In this document: piece after piece, positions 50,613 through 59,693 of the stretch
Layout: each line of letters opens with the position of its first letter
How positions within the stretch are numbered: the stretch's first letter is position 1
Assembly (NCBI GenBank): GCA_025980465.1
Contig: JAICXJ010000001.1
Coordinates: 129,705 to 193,704 of the forward strand
DNA length: 64,000 bases
Direction of reading: 5' to 3'
Origin: Frankiales bacterium
GTDB lineage: Bacteria; Actinomycetota; Actinomycetes; JAFAQI01
Made by a program: the position numbers and the translations under genes
Notes under the pieces: generated by a model
Database searches by the model: none
Seen by the model: only the letters and a program-made list of their open reading frames with translations
What the model was told of the DNA's origin: nothing

Positions 50613-50934
50613 GGCGGCGGAGCGGCTCAAAGGCAATCTCGACATGATGCTGCTGCAGATCCTCGGTGGCGGCGAGATGCACGGCTACCGCGTGGTGTGT
50701 GAGCTGCGCGATCGCAGCGGCGGAGAGTTCGACCTCCCCGAGGGCACCGTCTACCCCGCGTTGCACCGGCTGGAGAGCCAGGGACTGCTGAGCAGCTCCT
50801 GGAGCACCGCCGGGCCGCGCCGGCGTCGGGTCTACCGGCTCAGCGCCGCCGGGCACCGGGCACTTGCCAACGAGCGCCGTGAATGGGCCAGGTTCGTCGA
50901 CGCGGTGGGTGCCGTGATGGCGGTGACGGCATGA
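50611..50934 (+). CDS. PadR-family transcriptional regulator
   Basis: A 107-residue winged-helix protein: LDMMLLQILGGGEMHGYRVV and DLPEGTVYPALHRLESQGLL are standard PadR. It has only a short C-terminal dimer helix, as in subfamily 2. The ATG lies in the palindrome just described. Its TGA overlaps the next ATG (ATGA), the usual PadR/HAAS pair. Confidence 0.93.
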   Translation: MAAERLKGNLDMMLLQILGGGEMHGYRVVCELRDRSGGEFDLPEGTVYPALHRLESQGLLSSSWSTAGPRRRRVYRLSAAGHRALANERREWARFVDAVGAVMAVTA

Positions 50935-51710
50935 GCCAGGGTGACGGACCGATCGAGAACTACCTCGATGACCTGCTCGGCCGGCTCTCCGGCCGGCCCA
51001 GCGAGGTCCGCCGGGCGCTTCGCGAGGCCGAGGACCACCTCTACAGCGATGCTGACGCACGCGTTGCGGCCGGCGAAGATCGCCACGCGGCCGAACTCGA
51101 GACGGTCGCCCGGTTCGGTAACGCCGCGGCGGTCGCTGAGTCGTTCAACCTCACGCACCGCTCGGCGACGCTTCGCGAGGTCATCGAGCAACTGATCGCG
51201 CTCGCGGGGCTCGGGCTGGTGGCGATTGGCATCAGTGGGCTGGTCGAGATCGCCATGACGGCGATCTGGGGCAAGGTCTGGGTGTTCGCCGACCCGCCGG
51301 GCACCCACTACCAGGCGGCGTCGTGCCGCTACTGGGAGTCGCTTCACCCGCACGCCGTCGGATGTGCTCAGGCCTACGTCGCCGAGGCGATGTCCGACGG
51401 TCTGCTCTACCGCTTTGTTGCCGGCACGGTCGGCCTTGTTGTGCTGGCGGTGCTGGTTGTCATGGGTCGGCGCAGCGGTCGCCGGATTCGCGGCGTACTT
51501 GCCACCCCGGTCACGGTCGTGCTCGGCGGCGTCGCGAGTTCGGCGGCCGCGGCGGTCTTCCTCGCCGTCGGCGCCGATCGCTTGACGACGGGGAGCGGCC
51601 ACGGTGCCGGTCAGTGGCTGAGCGCGGTCGTGGTCAGCGTGCCGATTGCTGCGGCGTTCGGGTGGGCGGCGTTGAGACGGATCCGCCGAGTCGGCCTGCC
51701 GGTCTGGTAA
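50931..51710 (+). CDS. HAAS-type permease-prefix membrane protein
   Basis: A 259-residue protein. The N-terminal ENYLDDLLGRLSGRPSEVRR and EAEDHLYSDADARVAAGED form the HAAS signalling domain usually paired with PadR. About five TM helices follow (residues 80-110, 165-190, 200-225, 235-250). ATG 50931 overlaps padR. Its partner function is membrane-linked regulation by PadR; targets are unknown. Confidence 0.85.
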   Translation: MSQGDGPIENYLDDLLGRLSGRPSEVRRALREAEDHLYSDADARVAAGEDRHAAELETVARFGNAAAVAESFNLTHRSATLREVIEQLIALAGLGLVAIGISGLVEIAMTAIWGKVWVFADPPGTHYQAASCRYWESLHPHAVGCAQAYVAEAMSDGLLYRFVAGTVGLVVLAVLVVMGRRSGRRIRGVLATPVTVVLGGVASSAAAAVFLAVGADRLTTGSGHGAGQWLSAVVVSVPIAAAFGWAALRRIRRVGLPVW

Positions 51711-51881
51711 CGGCTCGTTCAACTGAGTCCTACGGCGAATCGCCGGGTGTGGCTGGCGACGCCGATGCTCGCCGCGCTGCGAGGAGACACCGGCCGCGTC
51801 ACCTGGCTTAGTTGTCCTTGCCGGATGTGATCTGCGGCACGGACTGCGGCGGAACGAAGTCGCCGGCCTTACGCTTCGATC

Positions 51882-53408
51882 ATGGCGGCGCCATCCTCCC
51901 GCGGCGACCGGTTGCAGGCTCAGTTGAGCCGTAAGCTCACGGTTCGCATTCCCGCTGCGAACGTCATCGGTGCGATTCTGGCGCTCGCTTCGGGCGTGCT
52001 GACCGCGGCGCACATCCACGGTCAGCCCGGTGTGGGCCGGGCCGACTACCTCACCTTCGTGATTTACCTGTCGGTCTCCGGTGGGGCCAGTTCGTGGTAT
52101 CTCGGCCGGCGAACCAAGGCAGCCTTGGTCTGGCTGGTTGCGGACCGCGAACCGACCCGTGCGGAGCAGCGAGCAACGCTGGGGCTCCCGATGGTCATCA
52201 GCCTGACTGCGCTGGTCTCCTGGGCTGGCGCGGCGTCGATCTGGGCCGGCCTCACGGCTTCGGAAACCGACAACTGGCGGTACACCGTGTGTGTCGCGTT
52301 GTCGATCCTGCTCGGTGGCGTGACGACATCGGGTGTGTCCTACCTGCTCGGCGAATGGACGATGCGCCCAGCGGCGGCGCTCGCGCTCGCGGGTGCTCCA
52401 CCCACCCGGCGGATCGGACCGGGCGTCCAGACCAAGCTATTGCTGTCGTGGGTCGTCGGCGCAGACGTGTTCCTGCTGATGATCGGCCTGGCGATCTTGG
52501 GTCGCCCGGCGGACCAGCCGCCGAGCCGTTGGGCGATCTGGTTCATCATCGGTGCCGGCTTCGCGGCCGGCACATTCGTGTTGTACGTCGCGAGCCGGTC
52601 GCTCGCTTCGCCACTGATCGACCTGCGGCGGGCCGTTGACCGGGTCACCCACGGCGACCTCGACGTCGGCCTGGAGGTGAACGACGGTGGTGAGCTCGGC
52701 CTGGTCCAGGCCGGGTTCAACCAGATGGTTCGCGGGTTGCAGGAGCGGCGCACTCTGCAGGACCTCTTCGGCCGCCACGTCGGAGCGGACGTCGCCCGCC
52801 TCGCCCTGCGCAACGGTGATGTCACCCTCGGCGGCGAGCGGCGCGAGGTGGCCGTCATCTTCGTTGACGTGATCGGCTCTACCCGGCTTGCTCAGACCCG
52901 GCGCCCGGAGGAGGTCGTCGCGATGCTCAACCGGTTCTTCGGCGCCGTCGTACGAGCGGTAGCCGACGAGGGCGGATGGGTCAACAAGTTCGAGGGCGAC
53001 GGCGCGATGTGCGTCTTCGGTGCTCCCGTCATGGCGGACGACTATGCGGCGCGGGCGCTCCGAGCGGCGCGCACTTTGCGTCGGGAGCTGCTCGCCGTCT
53101 CGATGTCGGAGACCGAGCTGGACGCGGCCATCGGCGTTTCCGCCGGGACGGTGGTTGCCGGCAACGTCGGCGCCGAGCAGCGCTTCGAGTACACGGTGAT
53201 GGGCTTGCCGGTGAACGAGGCCGAGCGGCTGACCACCGAGGCCAAGAGCCGGCTCGGCCGAGTCCTGGCCAGCGAGGAAGTCCTCAGCCGCGCCCCCGGT
53301 GAAGCGAGTCGCTGGATGGTTGCCGGGGAGACCCGACTGCGTGGCTACGACGAAGCGATCCTGGTCTACGAACCGGCCGACACCGTAAGGGTCGGCCAGA
53401 ACGTCTAG
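51882..53408 (+). CDS. Membrane adenylate/guanylate cyclase, class III, with HAMP
   Basis: A 508-residue protein with six predicted TM segments, a HAMP near 235-290 and a cyclase domain near 320-480. Metal Asp in IFVDVIGSTRLA, substrate Lys/Asp in VNKFEGDGAMCVFGAP and VVAGNVGAEQRFEYTVMGLP are present. The layout matches mycobacterial Rv1318c-type six-TM/HAMP cyclases. It lies alone, 171 bp after the HAAS gene. Confidence 0.92.
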   Translation: MAAPSSRGDRLQAQLSRKLTVRIPAANVIGAILALASGVLTAAHIHGQPGVGRADYLTFVIYLSVSGGASSWYLGRRTKAALVWLVADREPTRAEQRATLGLPMVISLTALVSWAGAASIWAGLTASETDNWRYTVCVALSILLGGVTTSGVSYLLGEWTMRPAAALALAGAPPTRRIGPGVQTKLLLSWVVGADVFLLMIGLAILGRPADQPPSRWAIWFIIGAGFAAGTFVLYVASRSLASPLIDLRRAVDRVTHGDLDVGLEVNDGGELGLVQAGFNQMVRGLQERRTLQDLFGRHVGADVARLALRNGDVTLGGERREVAVIFVDVIGSTRLAQTRRPEEVVAMLNRFFGAVVRAVADEGGWVNKFEGDGAMCVFGAPVMADDYAARALRAARTLRRELLAVSMSETELDAAIGVSAGTVVAGNVGAEQRFEYTVMGLPVNEAERLTTEAKSRLGRVLASEEVLSRAPGEASRWMVAGETRLRGYDEAILVYEPADTVRVGQNV

Positions 53409-54904
53409 CCCAGTCGGAACAGATTGCGGCCGTCGTCAGCGCTGGCTACCCGACCGGCCCGCCCTATCGATTCGCGTTGCTGGTCGACGAGGGTGGCGAG
53501 GGTGGCGTGATCGTCATCGGCGGCGTTGGCGACGAAGCGCGAACCGTCGGTGAGCCGGCCGATGATGACCGCGCGCAACGGCTCACCTTCCCGGTTGTAC
53601 TCGACCGTGAAGGTCTCGACCGACGCATCGCCTGAGGCGTGCTCGACGATCGACGGCGGAGCCTCGGTCGGCGGCGAGACCGGGTCGAGCCGACCGACGT
53701 GGCCATCCGGATGAGGCGAGCCGCCGAGCAGGATCGCGTGATGCTTCGTGACGATCTCGCCGTTGCCGTACACCAGCGCGGTTGCGGCTCCACCTCTGAT
53801 GGCACCGACGGCGTTGGCGATCGCATGGGTTGAGTAGTTGTTGCCCGGCCCGCCGAAGGCCGTCAAGCCACCGGTGAGCGTCAGCGGCATGTCCGCCGGG
53901 AGTGTGAGGTGAGCGGCCGCGAGCTTGGGAACCACTGGAAAGCAGCTGTAGAGGTCCACGGCCTCGAGGTCGGCAGCCTCGATCCCGGCCTGAGCGAGGG
54001 TGGCATCGAAGGCGGCTTCCATCGCCGGTGCGCGGCTGTATGACGTGCGGTCGAGCAGGTCACGCGAGTCCGCGCCACCCGCACCTCCCCAGACGTACAC
54101 CAGCCTCTCCGCTGCGACGCCGAGTTCGCGCGCCGCGTCGAGCGAGGTGATGATCACGGCGGCGGCCTGGTCGACGGCGGCGAGCGCGTTCATCAGCAGC
54201 GGGTACGGAAAGCAGATCATCCGGTTCTTCGGGCTGACCGTTGCGATCTCGTCGGTTGACATCGGCGTACGGTTCCACGCCGCCTCGTGGCTGGCGGCGA
54301 TCTCGCTGAACCGGGCGTACAACTGCGCCGAAGCCCGCTGTGAGTCGGCGAAGGTCTGGCCGAGTGCTGCACGCAGCGCGTTCTCGTACAGCGCGTAGCC
54401 ACGGATCGGCCGAGTCAGCCGATGCCTGATTCCGTACTCGCTGCCGGCGATCTCTCGGGCGAAGCGCACCGGGCCGCCCGGTCGCATCAGCCACGGTGGC
54501 TCGACCCCGGCTTTCAAGAACGCGCCGAGTGATGCGGCGGCCTCGGACCCCGCCACTACTGCGACGTCGAGCTCGCCGGCGGCGATCCGCGCCGCGGCAA
54601 GATCGACCAGCTTTGGCGGCCGATTGCCACCGATGTCGCTGTGGTCGGTCTCGGTCGGCGAGATGCCGAGTCGCCGGGACACCTCACCCGGAAGATCCTC
54701 GTAGTCCCAGCAGATGACCCGGACCAGATCGAGTCGTTGGGTGCGAGCGAGGACGGCGTCGGCTGCCCCGGAGTCGGCCGCCGCGCGCCGTACGGCGTCG
54801 GCAATGAGGTCGGCCGGCTCCCTTGCGCCGTCGAGCGTCTTGTCGCGGTTGCTGCGAAGTTGCCCGACGCCGACGATCACAGGCAGCCGTCCGTCCGCGG
54901 TCAC
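53405..54904 (-). CDS. Thiolase-like protein, TLP1 type
   Basis: A 499-residue thiolase-fold protein. The expected nucleophile Cys region reads DIGGNRPPKLVDLAAARIAA with no Cys, although DLYSCFPVVPKLAAAHL and the GGLTAFGGPGNNYSTHAIAN block are present. An extra C-terminal beta domain after about 400 (VETFTVEYNREGEPLRAVII) matches the TLP1 additional domain. Mycobacterial TLP1 lacks thiolase activity and may bind CoA or acyl substrates. GTG 54904. Its end overlaps the cyclase end tail-to-tail by 4 bp. Confidence 0.82.
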   Translation of the reverse strand: MTADGRLPVIVGVGQLRSNRDKTLDGAREPADLIADAVRRAAADSGAADAVLARTQRLDLVRVICWDYEDLPGEVSRRLGISPTETDHSDIGGNRPPKLVDLAAARIAAGELDVAVVAGSEAAASLGAFLKAGVEPPWLMRPGGPVRFAREIAGSEYGIRHRLTRPIRGYALYENALRAALGQTFADSQRASAQLYARFSEIAASHEAAWNRTPMSTDEIATVSPKNRMICFPYPLLMNALAAVDQAAAVIITSLDAARELGVAAERLVYVWGGAGGADSRDLLDRTSYSRAPAMEAAFDATLAQAGIEAADLEAVDLYSCFPVVPKLAAAHLTLPADMPLTLTGGLTAFGGPGNNYSTHAIANAVGAIRGGAATALVYGNGEIVTKHHAILLGGSPHPDGHVGRLDPVSPPTEAPPSIVEHASGDASVETFTVEYNREGEPLRAVIIGRLTDGSRFVANAADDDHATLATLVDQQRESIGRAGRVASADDGRNLFRLG

Positions 54905-54969
54905 GACGACGACCGTAGCGCCGGGGTACGGTCGCGGTCGAAGCGCTCACGACTGGAGAGGAACACCCA

Positions 54970-55872
54970 ATGGGAGCACTCGACGGCCGGGTTGCCGTCA
55001 TCACCGGTGCCGGCCGCGGCCTCGGCCGCGAGCACGCGCTGCTGTTCGCCAAGGAGGGCGCCGCTGTCGTCGTCAACGACCTCGGGGGCAACTACGACGG
55101 CACCGGCAGCGACAAGACACCGGCGCAGGAGGTCGTCGACGAGATCAAGGCGGCTGGCGGCGCCGCGGTCGCGAACGGCGACGACGTGTCGACCGCGGAG
55201 GGCGCGAACAGCCTCATCGCACAGGCAGTCGAGGAGTTCGGGGCGCTGCACGCCCTGGTCAACAATGCCGGCATCTTGCGCGACCGCACGATCGTCAACA
55301 TGACCGACGAGGAGTGGGATGCGGTCATCCACGTGCACCTGCGCGGGCACTTCATGCCGCTGCGAAGCGCCGCCCGGTACTGGCGGGAGCAGTCAAAAAG
55401 CGGTAACGACCTCAAGCCGAGCATCATCAACACCACCTCGACCTCCGGGCTGTACAACAACCCGGGCCAAGCGAACTACGGCGCTGCGAAGACCGGTATC
55501 GCCACCTTGACGATCATTGCCCAGCAGGAGCTGGACCGCTACGGCGTGCGAGCCAACGCGATTGCCCCGGTGGCGCGGACCCGGCTGACGCTGTCGGTGC
55601 CCGGCGCGTCCGAGGAGGCGATGACCGCGCCGGAGGGCCAGTTCGATCGGCTGCACCCGGCCAACGTCTCGCCGTTCGTCGCCTATCTCGCCACTGAGGA
55701 CTGCCCCATCAAGGGCAGGGTCTTCTTCGTTGCGGGTGGCGAGGTGCATTTGTTCCAGCCGTTCGCCATCGTCGACGGGATCAAGAAGGACGATCGCTGG
55801 ACTGTGGCCGAGCTGGAAAAGGAAGCCGCACACTTCGCCGACTTCCCGTTCAACCTCGGTAAGCCGTACTAG
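54970..55872 (+). CDS. MFE-2/17beta-HSD4-like (3R)-hydroxyacyl-CoA dehydrogenase
   Basis: A 300-residue SDR of the multifunctional-enzyme-type-2 branch: GRVAVITGAGRGLGREHALL, the insertion NDLGGNYDGTGSDKTPAQEV, VNNAGILRD, TSTSGLYNNPGQANYGAAKTG with Tyr/Lys. These oxidise (3R)-hydroxyacyl-CoA with NAD. ATG 54970 has GAGAGGAAC upstream. The neighbouring MaoC-like hydratases would supply its substrate. Confidence 0.9.
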   Translation: MGALDGRVAVITGAGRGLGREHALLFAKEGAAVVVNDLGGNYDGTGSDKTPAQEVVDEIKAAGGAAVANGDDVSTAEGANSLIAQAVEEFGALHALVNNAGILRDRTIVNMTDEEWDAVIHVHLRGHFMPLRSAARYWREQSKSGNDLKPSIINTTSTSGLYNNPGQANYGAAKTGIATLTIIAQQELDRYGVRANAIAPVARTRLTLSVPGASEEAMTAPEGQFDRLHPANVSPFVAYLATEDCPIKGRVFFVAGGEVHLFQPFAIVDGIKKDDRWTVAELEKEAAHFADFPFNLGKPY

Positions 55873-56687
55873 GTGCCGTCCGGGCGCCGTCCCGGAAAGT
55901 GGTGTCCGAAACGGAACAACGTCTCCTGGGCCAGGCTGGCGAGCAACCGCCCGGACTCGTCGTAGACGGAGCCGGTGTACCAGCCCCGTCCCTCGGCCGC
56001 GGAGTGGCCTACCAGGTCAGTCAGCAGCCAGTCGTCGGCGCGTCCCGCCCGGTGGAACCAGATCGCATGGTCGAGGCTTGACGTCGATCGCGCCTTCTCG
56101 GTGTGCATCGGCACGAGCCCGCTAGAGATGTCGGACAGGTAGGCGATCGCAGCCGCGTGGAGCAGCGGGTCATCCGGCAACCTGATGTCGGTGCGGGCCC
56201 AGAATCGGATCGGGAACTCGTATGGGCCGCCCTCGATTGCCGGCGCCGCCGCTTCGAAGTTGAACAACCTCAACAGGTTGAGCGGCTTGGACTCTTCGGG
56301 CCGCTGGATATCAGCCGGCGGCTGCACCCGTTGCGCGTCCGGACCGTCGTCCGCGACGTGGAACGACGCCGACATGTTGAAGATCACGTCGCCGTCCTGC
56401 ACCGCAACTACCCGGCGGGCCGAGTACGACCGACCGTCGCGGTCCCGGTACACCTGGAAGATGATCGGCTGGCGGGCGTTCCCGGGGCGGAGGAAGTAGC
56501 CGTGTAGTGAATGCGGCGGCCGGTCCGACTCGACCGATCGACCTGCGGCGAGCAGGGCCTGGGCTGCGACCTGCCCGCCGTAGAGGTTGAACGGGTCGTC
56601 GAAGACGAACGTCGAGCGATACAGGTCGCGGTCGATCGCCTCGAGGTCGAGCATCGCCAGCAGCGGTGGCGTATCGGGGCTGGTCAT
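55869..56687 (-). CDS. tesB: Acyl-CoA thioesterase II (TesB-like)
   Basis: A 272-residue double-hotdog thioesterase: DPFNLYGGQVAAQALLAAGR, HSLHGYFLRPG, AYLSDISSGLVPMHT and SLDHAIWFHRAGRADDW, and a late LASLAQETLFR with the catalytic Gln. It hydrolyses acyl-CoA. Its ATG directly follows the MaoC-like TAG (TAGATG). Its 3' end overlaps that of the dehydrogenase gene by 4 bp. Confidence 0.9.
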   Translation of the reverse strand: MTSPDTPPLLAMLDLEAIDRDLYRSTFVFDDPFNLYGGQVAAQALLAAGRSVESDRPPHSLHGYFLRPGNARQPIIFQVYRDRDGRSYSARRVVAVQDGDVIFNMSASFHVADDGPDAQRVQPPADIQRPEESKPLNLLRLFNFEAAAPAIEGGPYEFPIRFWARTDIRLPDDPLLHAAAIAYLSDISSGLVPMHTEKARSTSSLDHAIWFHRAGRADDWLLTDLVGHSAAEGRGWYTGSVYDESGRLLASLAQETLFRFGHHFPGRRPDGT

Positions 56688-57092
56688 CTAGCCGGGGATG
56701 CGCACCGACGCGGTGCCGGCGAGCACCTCCTCGCCCCGCTGGTTCGTGGTCACCACGGACAGGTCGAGGACACCGTCGGCGATCTCGGTCACCGTCGCGG
56801 TCGCGGTGAGCGTGTCGCCGGGCCAGACCTGGGACTTGAACCGCACGCCGTAGGACAGCAGTCCCTCCGGGCCGGCCAGGTCGACCAGCAGACGGCCGGT
56901 CATGGCCATGGTGAGCATGCCGTGGGCGAAGACACCTGGGTACCCCGCGACGCCTTTCGCGAACGGTTCGTCACTGTGCAGCGGGTTGTAGTCGCCGGAG
57001 GCACCGGCGTACTGCACGATCTGGGTCCTGGTGAGGTCATCGACGATCGCTAGCTCGTGTACGTCGCCGACTTTCGTCGAGGCATCCAGCAT
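56688..57092 (-). CDS. MaoC-like enoyl-CoA hydratase (hotdog) subunit
   Basis: A 134-residue hotdog protein with the hydratase-2 motif YAGASGDYNPLHSDEPFAKG (Asp and His) and GYPGVFAHGMLTMA. It hydrates trans-2-enoyl-CoA to (3R)-hydroxyacyl-CoA. It starts 5 bp after the MaoC-N-type gene and lies end-to-start with tesB; the pair likely forms a heterodimer as in HadAB/ChsH-type hydratases. Confidence 0.9.
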   Translation of the reverse strand: MLDASTKVGDVHELAIVDDLTRTQIVQYAGASGDYNPLHSDEPFAKGVAGYPGVFAHGMLTMAMTGRLLVDLAGPEGLLSYGVRFKSQVWPGDTLTATATVTEIADGVLDLSVVTTNQRGEEVLAGTASVRIPG

Positions 57093-57097
57093 GGTGA

Positions 57098-57592
57098 TCA
57101 GCCCTCCTGCTCGACGGCGCGTTCAGTGCGGACGCCGACGGAGCGGGCGGTGATGACGAGCTCGCCGTTCGCGTCGTGGTAGTCGGTGATGGTCTCCCCG
57201 AACATCAGCTTCCCGCCGCGCCGACCCTCCTTCTCCCACCGGTCACCGTCCCGAGTGGTGGCCGTGAGCACCATCCCGGCACGAAGTGGCTGGTGATAGG
57301 TGAAGTGCTGCTCGGCATGCAGGCCGCTGCCGATGGCCTTCCCCTCACCGCCACCACTCCCACCCCCGGCCGTGCCGCTCTCGGTCCGGCCGGAGCCGAA
57401 CCACTTCTGACCGATCTTCGGCCGCAGGATGTAGTCGGGGTCGTACTGGGCCGACGCCTGCACGAACGTCGGCGGTGCCGGCACCGGCTGGTCGCCGCTC
57501 ATCGCTGCGTAGTAGGCCGGATCGTCCTCGCCGATGGCCCGGGCGAACATCATGATGTGGCCCGCTTCGATCGGAAACCGCTCCACCGCCAT
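57098..57592 (-). CDS. MaoC N-terminal-like hydratase subunit with Gly-rich insertion
   Basis: A 164-residue FAS1/HTD2-like hotdog: FPIEAGHIMMFARAIGEDDP, then VPAPPTFVQASAQYDPDYIL. Residues about 68-88 are a Gly/Ser-rich insert (RTESGTAGGGSGGGEGKAIG) in the loop where such proteins are usually shorter. The rest matches the non-catalytic partner of a MaoC heterodimer. It precedes the catalytic subunit by 5 bp. Confidence 0.85.
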   Translation of the reverse strand: MAVERFPIEAGHIMMFARAIGEDDPAYYAAMSGDQPVPAPPTFVQASAQYDPDYILRPKIGQKWFGSGRTESGTAGGGSGGGEGKAIGSGLHAEQHFTYHQPLRAGMVLTATTRDGDRWEKEGRRGGKLMFGETITDYHDANGELVITARSVGVRTERAVEQEG

Positions 57593-57672
57593 TGCGCCGC
57601 CTCTACGTCGTTGCTCGGATCTCAGAACGGATAGTCGCCGTCACCGGACGCGAGGGGATTCTCCCTCGCGTC

Positions 57673-59562
57673 CTAGTGGTGGCAGTGCGTGGGTGGATCG
57701 ATGTCGAGTGCGGGGTTCTCGGGGAAGAAACCGTGCGGCCGCAACGTGAAGCCGGTGACCTCCGTCGGCATGACCGGGAAGTCCTCCGGCCTGGTGACAT
57801 GGGTGGAACCGAACGTGTGCCACAGCACGATGTCGCTGTCGACCACCGGGCGCTGCTGCTGCGCCCAGGCCGGTAGGCCGGCGCCACCGGGATGCAGGTT
57901 CGCGCAGTCGCTTGCGGCATGCAGTTCGGCCGGGTCGTATGCCGTGACCCACAACGCGTGTCGGGCGAAGTTCGCCCGTTTCGCGACGCTGCTCGACGCG
58001 GCGGCGATCAAAGTCGGCGTCCCCGCGGGGACGAGCTCGAAGCCGACCGGTTCACCCACTGCGTTGCGCACCGAGGGGTTGACCACCCGCCAGCGTCGTT
58101 GCGACGCCGCGCATGCGTCGCGCGGACCCTCAGTGTCGACGACGGTTTCCGATAGCTCCCACGCGTGGTCGTGCGACGGGACGACTTCGGTTTCCACGAC
58201 TGTGTTGGTCTCGCCGTCGATGTCCAGGTCGAGCCGGGCGCAGAAGATGTGCTGATGGTGTGCACCGGCGAGGCCAGGCAGCACCAGCCGGGTGCCGTCG
58301 GGCGCGAGGCCCGAGTCGAGGGCGCGCTCGGTCTGGATGATGCCGGTGAGCTGGATCTCGAGCTGGACCTTGCCGTCGGTGTGAAAGCACCAGCGAAATC
58401 CGTACTCGTAGTTGCCGGCGGTGATCACGGAGTTCACGACGAAACGGCGGCCTCGGCGGATCTCGACGACGCCGGAATGCAGGTCGGTGTGCTTCCAGGC
58501 GATCCCGGTGTCTTCCTCGTGGAGGCACACCGCGCTCACCCTGGTGTAGGGGTCGCCGAACTCGTTGGCGAACACTGCGTCGAGGTAGGTGATGTCGCCG
58601 AGGCAGTCACAGCCCAGCTCGAGTGAGTTGACGAGGCGGCCCATCGACAACTCGCCGGCGTCGAAGGTGTTCTTCCATCGGGTGTTGGCGGAGCTTCCGC
58701 CGTAGGGCACCACCATCTCGGCGAGTGACAGCCGATGAGCGATCGAGCGGCCGCGGTAGGTGACGTTGTGGATGATCAGACCGGTCACCGGATGCACTGT
58801 GAAGCGGAAGGTCCAGCCCTCCCACGTGACATGGTTGCCGTGTAGATCGAACGAGGTGCCGTCCGGCTGGGTGATCTCGATTCGCTTAGCGGTGCCGCGA
58901 GGCGGTCGGGCGTGTTCGCCGTCGTAGCGGGAGGGCGTGCGCGGCACCGGCTTCGGATCGACGTCCAGTACGTCGACCACTTCTGCGGTGTCGAGATCGA
59001 CGGTGGCGATCAGGCCGTCGAGCGGGTGCGCGTACCCGTTGTCGGTGCGGTCGGCTCGCCAGTAGCCCACCACACGTGTCACCCGGCGGGTCCCGCCGTC
59101 CGGCAGCGTCTCCCAGGGCTCGCCGAAGCGGCCCGCAGGCCACGGGTCGAGCTGCACCTGGCTCACGTCATCGACGCCACGCGCGGCGCAGCCGGCGATG
59201 AAGCGTTCGTCGCAGCGGGTCGCCTCGACTGCGGCCGCCAACTCCAACATTCCGTAGGGCGGATGGGCATCGACGAGCTCGGTCAAGGCCGTGACGGTGC
59301 CCGTCGTGGCGGAAGCGACCACGTCGTACCCCAGCCGAGTCCGCTTCGATCGCAACAGGTAACGCACCCGCCGGTCGACCGGCATTCCTGGCGAGTGCGC
59401 GAGCAGCTCCGGCTTCGGCGGCTCGTACAGCGCAGCGACGTGAACAAGGACATCGTCCGGGATGCGGGGATCGGCACGCCAGGCCGCCGTCGCGGCGTTG
59501 ACTTCCTCGACGGTGAGCGGATCCAGCGGATGGGCTGCGGTCGGCGACGCGTCGATGGTCAC
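57673..59562 (-). CDS. Copper amine oxidase (TPQ-type)
   Basis: A 629-residue enzyme of normal length, no signal peptide. The TPQ precursor Tyr lies in TAGNYEYGFRW (NYEY), the catalytic base Asp in YLDAVFANEFGDP, and copper ligands in AHHQHIFCARLDLD and the downstream SDIVLWHTFGSTHVTRPEDF. It oxidises primary amines to aldehydes with H2O2 and NH3. GTG 59562. It is 80 bp upstream of the MaoC pair and divergent from the GntR regulator. Confidence 0.95.
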   Translation of the reverse strand: MTIDASPTAAHPLDPLTVEEVNAATAAWRADPRIPDDVLVHVAALYEPPKPELLAHSPGMPVDRRVRYLLRSKRTRLGYDVVASATTGTVTALTELVDAHPPYGMLELAAAVEATRCDERFIAGCAARGVDDVSQVQLDPWPAGRFGEPWETLPDGGTRRVTRVVGYWRADRTDNGYAHPLDGLIATVDLDTAEVVDVLDVDPKPVPRTPSRYDGEHARPPRGTAKRIEITQPDGTSFDLHGNHVTWEGWTFRFTVHPVTGLIIHNVTYRGRSIAHRLSLAEMVVPYGGSSANTRWKNTFDAGELSMGRLVNSLELGCDCLGDITYLDAVFANEFGDPYTRVSAVCLHEEDTGIAWKHTDLHSGVVEIRRGRRFVVNSVITAGNYEYGFRWCFHTDGKVQLEIQLTGIIQTERALDSGLAPDGTRLVLPGLAGAHHQHIFCARLDLDIDGETNTVVETEVVPSHDHAWELSETVVDTEGPRDACAASQRRWRVVNPSVRNAVGEPVGFELVPAGTPTLIAAASSSVAKRANFARHALWVTAYDPAELHAASDCANLHPGGAGLPAWAQQQRPVVDSDIVLWHTFGSTHVTRPEDFPVMPTEVTGFTLRPHGFFPENPALDIDPPTHCHH

Positions 59563-59693
59563 CGCGACTCCGTCTCGATCATCAGGACGCGCTCGGGTCG
59601 ATCGTCACCTTCACCGCACACTCCTCCGTACCGCCCGCTAGGTACACTAATTAACCGAAATACCCGAACGTGCGCCGGGACGAAGGGCGGGCT
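59563..59693. promoter_or_regulatory. Divergent control region of amine oxidase and GntR
   Basis: An AT-rich segment GGTACACTAATTAACC (59641-59656) stands out from GC-rich surroundings and holds candidate -10 sequences such as TACACT. It is roughly symmetrical (GGT/ACC ends). Binding by the GntR at 59694 is inferred from position only. Confidence 0.4.
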
